Source: a virus. Taken from it: a stretch of DNA of 30,401 bases. How positions within the stretch are numbered: the stretch's first letter is position 1; each line of letters opens with the position of its first letter. The stretch spans positions 1 to 30,401 of the IMG/VR virus record IMGVR_UViG_3300013286_000038. One strand, 5' to 3'. This document shows, in pieces, positions 27,920-30,401 of this stretch. A model generated the notes under the pieces. The model searched no databases and was not told the origin of the DNA. It saw only the letters and a program-made list of their open reading frames with translations. A program made the translations under genes and the position numbers.

Positions 27920-28828
27920 ATGCAGAAATTACCAATCTATTTATATACCAACTCTTACGCTATAACGTTAGATCTGGATAACTCACGGGGTGTCAACAAC
28001 GTCATGTACCAACGCAATCTTATTTTTCAGAAGGGACTTAAAAACAAGGTCCAAATACAGTTTAAAAATTCGGACCAAAAACCAGTCCCAATCTCAAGCG
28101 GCACATTTTTCTTCAGAATGTTCGACCACGATAACATCATGCCGTTTCAACCAAAAGAATTAGTCATCTTAGACGACGGTGTTACCACAGGCACACGAGG
28201 TCTAGCTGTTCTAACATTGAATGAAAGCGATACCATGGATCTTGCACCAAAGACATATACCTTTAGTGTCACTGCCCTTGGTACTGACGGAAGCTACGTC
28301 CCAACATATTCCAATACTTATTACGGGGTCAATGGCACGGCCGAGATTCGCGAAGACGTTGAACCATTTTTGACCGAAAGTTTTTCAACTGACGCATTCA
28401 ACTGGTATCGAGACTCACCGCTTGACCGTCAAGGTATCCCACAATTTAACTGGTGGACATTTAGTAGCGGTACTGTGCAAGCTAATCCTGCTTTCAACTC
28501 AAATAATGGCCTACAAACTTTCGCATTTTATCTAACTAACTTCAAGGGACATATAGACATCTATGGAACATTGGAAGATACACCTAGTGGACAGGGCAAT
28601 GCAAATGAATCATATGCTCTACTGCAATCAATACCTTATAATCGCAATTTTACCGGGGTTGACTACTTCAATCTAAGTGGTAATTATACCAATTTCAAAG
28701 TCAAGTACATTCCGGACGGTGATGCACTCGGGGCGAATTGGTACGGGGCCAGCGTACCTGGTAACCCACTGCCTGGGCAACCATACTGGCCTAACGGAAA
28801 ACTTGACAAAGTCCTATTTAGAAGTTAA
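27920..28828 (+). CDS. Virion structural protein candidate, beta-rich
   Basis: 302 residues. N-terminal domain (IYLYTNSYAITLDLDNSRGV; NLIFQKGLKNKVQIQFKNSD; GTFFFRMFDHDNIMPFQPKE) looks like an Ig-like or baseplate-upper-protein type beta sandwich; the second half (FNWWTFSSGTVQANPAFNSN; FAFYLTNFKGHIDIYGTLED; FNLSGNYTNFKVKYIPDG) is a jelly-roll-like domain of the sort found on tails and fibres. No signal peptide. Late promoter with the exact TATAAATA and a predicted leaderless mRNA fit a structural role; which particle part is not known. Followed after 9 bases by primase, which has a separate early promoter inside this gene's end. Confidence 0.65.
   Translation: MQKLPIYLYTNSYAITLDLDNSRGVNNVMYQRNLIFQKGLKNKVQIQFKNSDQKPVPISSGTFFFRMFDHDNIMPFQPKELVILDDGVTTGTRGLAVLTLNESDTMDLAPKTYTFSVTALGTDGSYVPTYSNTYYGVNGTAEIREDVEPFLTESFSTDAFNWYRDSPLDRQGIPQFNWWTFSSGTVQANPAFNSNNGLQTFAFYLTNFKGHIDIYGTLEDTPSGQGNANESYALLQSIPYNRNFTGVDYFNLSGNYTNFKVKYIPDGDALGANWYGASVPGNPLPGQPYWPNGKLDKVLFRS
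27938..27945 (-). promoter_or_regulatory. Late promoter (full TATAAATA) for the minus-strand conserved gene
   Basis: Minus strand TATAAATA inside the first codons of the plus-strand virion gene, 38 bases before the ATG at 27899. It faces the plus-strand late promoter 24 bases away. Confidence 0.7.
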
Positions 28829-28831
28829 AAT
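28803..28831 (+). promoter_or_regulatory. Early (sigma70-type) promoter for primase gp61
   Basis: TTGACA (28803-28808), exactly 17 bases, TAAAAT (28826-28831). The ATG of the primase is 6 bases after the -10 box, at the predicted start of transcription. Confidence 0.75.
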
Positions 28832-28837
28832 AGTTGC

Positions 28838-29836
28838 ATGAACCTGATTCAAGCGACCTTTATAAACTTCTTACCTCCGAAAAGAAAGGCAACTCCCAGT
28901 GGATGGATCAGCTTCAACGCACCCTGTTGTGTACACAACGGAGACTCACCAGACAAGAGACAACGTGGTGGTGTAAAAACCTCAGGTGATGACGGTTTTC
29001 AGTATCATTGCTTTAACTGTGGGTTCAAAGCTGGATGGATGCCTGGTAAACTATTAAGTAAAAATACTAAAAATCTCATGAGGTGGATGGGAGTACCCGA
29101 CAGCGACATCAGCAAACTGTCACTGGAAGCACTGAAGAATAAAGAAGAATTAGACAAAACACCTATACCCCTAAATTTTGGGCTGGAACCACGAAATTTA
29201 CCAGAAAATTGCAAAACTATAGATCAGTGGATAGACGAAGGTTATGAGGATGAGGATTTTCTAAATGTAGTTGCCTATGTACTCGACCGTGGCATGGAGC
29301 TCAACTGGTATGAATGGATGTGGACTCCCGAGGCTGGTTACAAGGATCGCGTGATTTTGCCATTTTTCCATAAAAATATGGTCGTAGGCTGGACAGCCCG
29401 AAAAATCAAGGAAGGCAAGCCAAAGTACTTGACCACAGCACAACCGGGATACGTTTTTAATCTAGACAGACAGGACGAAAATAGGAAATTTGTGATTGTT
29501 GTTGAAGGTCAGTTTGACGCCATTGCAGTAGATGGTGTTGCTATCATGCACAATGAGCCAAATTCCACTCAAATTTCACGAATTTCTTCACTTGGTCGTG
29601 AAGTCATTATTGTCCCGGACAATGACAAGGCCGGGGCTAAATTAATATCCGCGGCCATAGACAATCACTGGTCGGTCAGTTTGCCAGACTGGGGGCCAGA
29701 CGTAAAAGACGTGGCAGATGCGGTGAAGAAATTTGGCAGAATTTACACACTTTTCACAATCTTGCAATACCGTGAGACAGGTGAGACAAAAATTAAACTA
29801 TTGAAAAAACAACTTGAAAACAAACATGACGACTAA
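28838..29836 (+). CDS. 61: DNA primase (T4 gp61-like)
   Basis: Makes RNA primers for lagging-strand synthesis with helicase gp41. An N-terminal zinc-binding region uses the CCVH at residues 30-33 and YHCFNCGF near 57-64; the TOPRIM core has VVEGQFDAIAVDGV near 220-233 and IIVPDNDKAGAKL near 257-269, with the conserved Glu and Asp-x-Asp. KDRVILPFFHKNMVVGWTAR before it is the standard DnaG-like core strand. Length 332 compared with 342 in T4. No Shine-Dalgarno; the early promoter places the mRNA start at the ATG itself. The 3' end overlaps gp41 by 11 bases, the usual primosome pairing. Confidence 0.92.
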   Translation: MNLIQATFINFLPPKRKATPSGWISFNAPCCVHNGDSPDKRQRGGVKTSGDDGFQYHCFNCGFKAGWMPGKLLSKNTKNLMRWMGVPDSDISKLSLEALKNKEELDKTPIPLNFGLEPRNLPENCKTIDQWIDEGYEDEDFLNVVAYVLDRGMELNWYEWMWTPEAGYKDRVILPFFHKNMVVGWTARKIKEGKPKYLTTAQPGYVFNLDRQDENRKFVIVVEGQFDAIAVDGVAIMHNEPNSTQISRISSLGREVIIVPDNDKAGAKLISAAIDNHWSVSLPDWGPDVKDVADAVKKFGRIYTLFTILQYRETGETKIKLLKKQLENKHDD

Positions 29837-30401
29837 TCAAATACCTAACTACAGTTCAGATGTTCAGAAGCTCTACATTGAAATGTTCATGAGCGATGCT
29901 GAGACATTTTTTCGGTGTAACAACATATTTGACCCAGAAAACTTCGACAGAAAATTGCAGGACGTAGCGACATTTATCAAGAACTATGTCGACGAATACA
30001 AAGTCATGCCAGAGGCTTCGATTGTTAATGCATCGTGTGACACTAACTTAAATCCGGCGGCATTGCCCAAGGAAAACTATGATTGGTTGATGGCAGAATT
30101 TGAGCAATTTTCACGTCACAAAGCACTGGAACGAGCAATTTTAAAATCAGCAGATCTGTTGGATAAAGGCGACTATGGTCCAGTAGAAAAGATGATCAAG
30201 GATGCTGTGCAGATCAGTTTACAAAAAGACATGGGCACAGACTACTTTGAGGATCCTCGCAAACGCCTTGAAGGACTGAAGAACTCAAACGGTCAAGTTA
30301 GCACAGGATGGCCAAGTGTAGACAAGAAATTGTATGGTGGCTTTAACAGAGGTGAACTTAACATTTGGTGTGCGGCATCAGGTGGCGGTAAGAGTTTGTT
30401 C
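29826..30401 (+). CDS. 41: Replicative DNA helicase (T4 gp41-like, DnaB family), 3' end beyond the window
   Basis: Only the first 192 residues are present; the frame is open to the right edge. ATG at 29826 overlaps the primase end. The N-terminal helical domain (SSDVQKLYIEMFMSDAETFF, DPENFDRKLQDVATFIKNYV, YDWLMAEFEQFSRHKALERA) is followed by the linker GQVSTGWPSVDKKLYGGFNR and the start of the RecA-type ATPase, with Walker A ASGGGKSLF as the last visible residues. GWPSVDK.L.GG is the standard DnaB/gp41 entry motif. T4 gp41 is 475 residues. It unwinds the fork and works with gp61. Confidence 0.92.
   Translation, partial: MTTNQIPNYSSDVQKLYIEMFMSDAETFFRCNNIFDPENFDRKLQDVATFIKNYVDEYKVMPEASIVNASCDTNLNPAALPKENYDWLMAEFEQFSRHKALERAILKSADLLDKGDYGPVEKMIKDAVQISLQKDMGTDYFEDPRKRLEGLKNSNGQVSTGWPSVDKKLYGGFNRGELNIWCAASGGGKSLF

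Overview
The window is a stretch of a T4-like (myovirus) double-stranded DNA phage genome with moderate to low GC (my estimate by eye is about 40%). Neck, tail, head-completion, packaging, recombination and replication proteins recognisable as T4 homologues make this clear. Protein sizes, the company of many unknown small genes and the divergence from T4 suggest the 'far T4' group of environmental phages (relatives of cyanophages, pelagiphages and methylotroph phages). The host cannot be read from the sequence. No tRNA, CRISPR array, integrase or insertion sequence was seen, and no gap between genes exceeds about 170 bases.

Layout. 1-0.87 kb: a SAM methyltransferase, possibly cut by the left edge. 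0.86-3.92 kb, minus strand: gp14 (neck), gp15 (tail sheath stabiliser) and a NUDIX hydrolase, one late operon. 3.95-5.1 kb: gp13 (neck) and a small protein with a capsid-targeting-like N terminus. 5.1-6.1 kb: dNMP kinase (T4 gp1) with its own sigma70-type promoter, facing a zinc/HNH-like protein. 6.2-16.6 kb, plus strand: giant tail sheath gp18, tube gp19, a tube-fold baseplate protein, gp4, small terminase gp16, two probable head-core-type proteins, large terminase gp17. 16.6-18.8 kb: a 726-residue unknown protein with C-terminal repeats. 18.9-27.5 kb: an early operon of gp32, UvsX, a UvsY-like protein, a 408-residue unknown, UvsW, several small unknowns, a probable gp62 clamp-loader subunit and a miniature DnaE-like protein. 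27.5-27.9 kb: a minus-strand conserved unknown. 27.9-28.8 kb: a virion-type beta protein. 28.8 kb to the end: primase gp61 and the start of helicase gp41.

Two promoter classes can be read directly. Early: TTGAC(A/C/T), 17-18 bases, TA(A/C/T)(A/T)AT, before gp1, gp32, uvsW and gp61. Late: (T/A/C/G)TAAATA, matching the T4 late element, before gp14, gp13, the HNH-like gene, gp18, gp19, the tube-fold gene, the capsid-targeting protein, gp17, the 726-residue protein, gp32 and the pair at 27.9 kb. In at least four of these the late element ends exactly 5 bases before the start codon and no Shine-Dalgarno is present, which predicts leaderless mRNAs.

Most noteworthy: (1) a 191-residue protein that keeps, in order, the catalytic and conserved motifs of bacterial DNA polymerase III alpha with nearly everything else deleted; (2) the leaderless late-gene pattern and palindromic divergent late promoters; (3) a small NG-x-x-W module shared by gp14, gp15 and gp18; (4) T4 IPIII-like capsid-targeting N termini; (5) a gp32 leader with overlapping early and late promoters, a hairpin, an A-rich tract and a possible leaderless micro-ORF.
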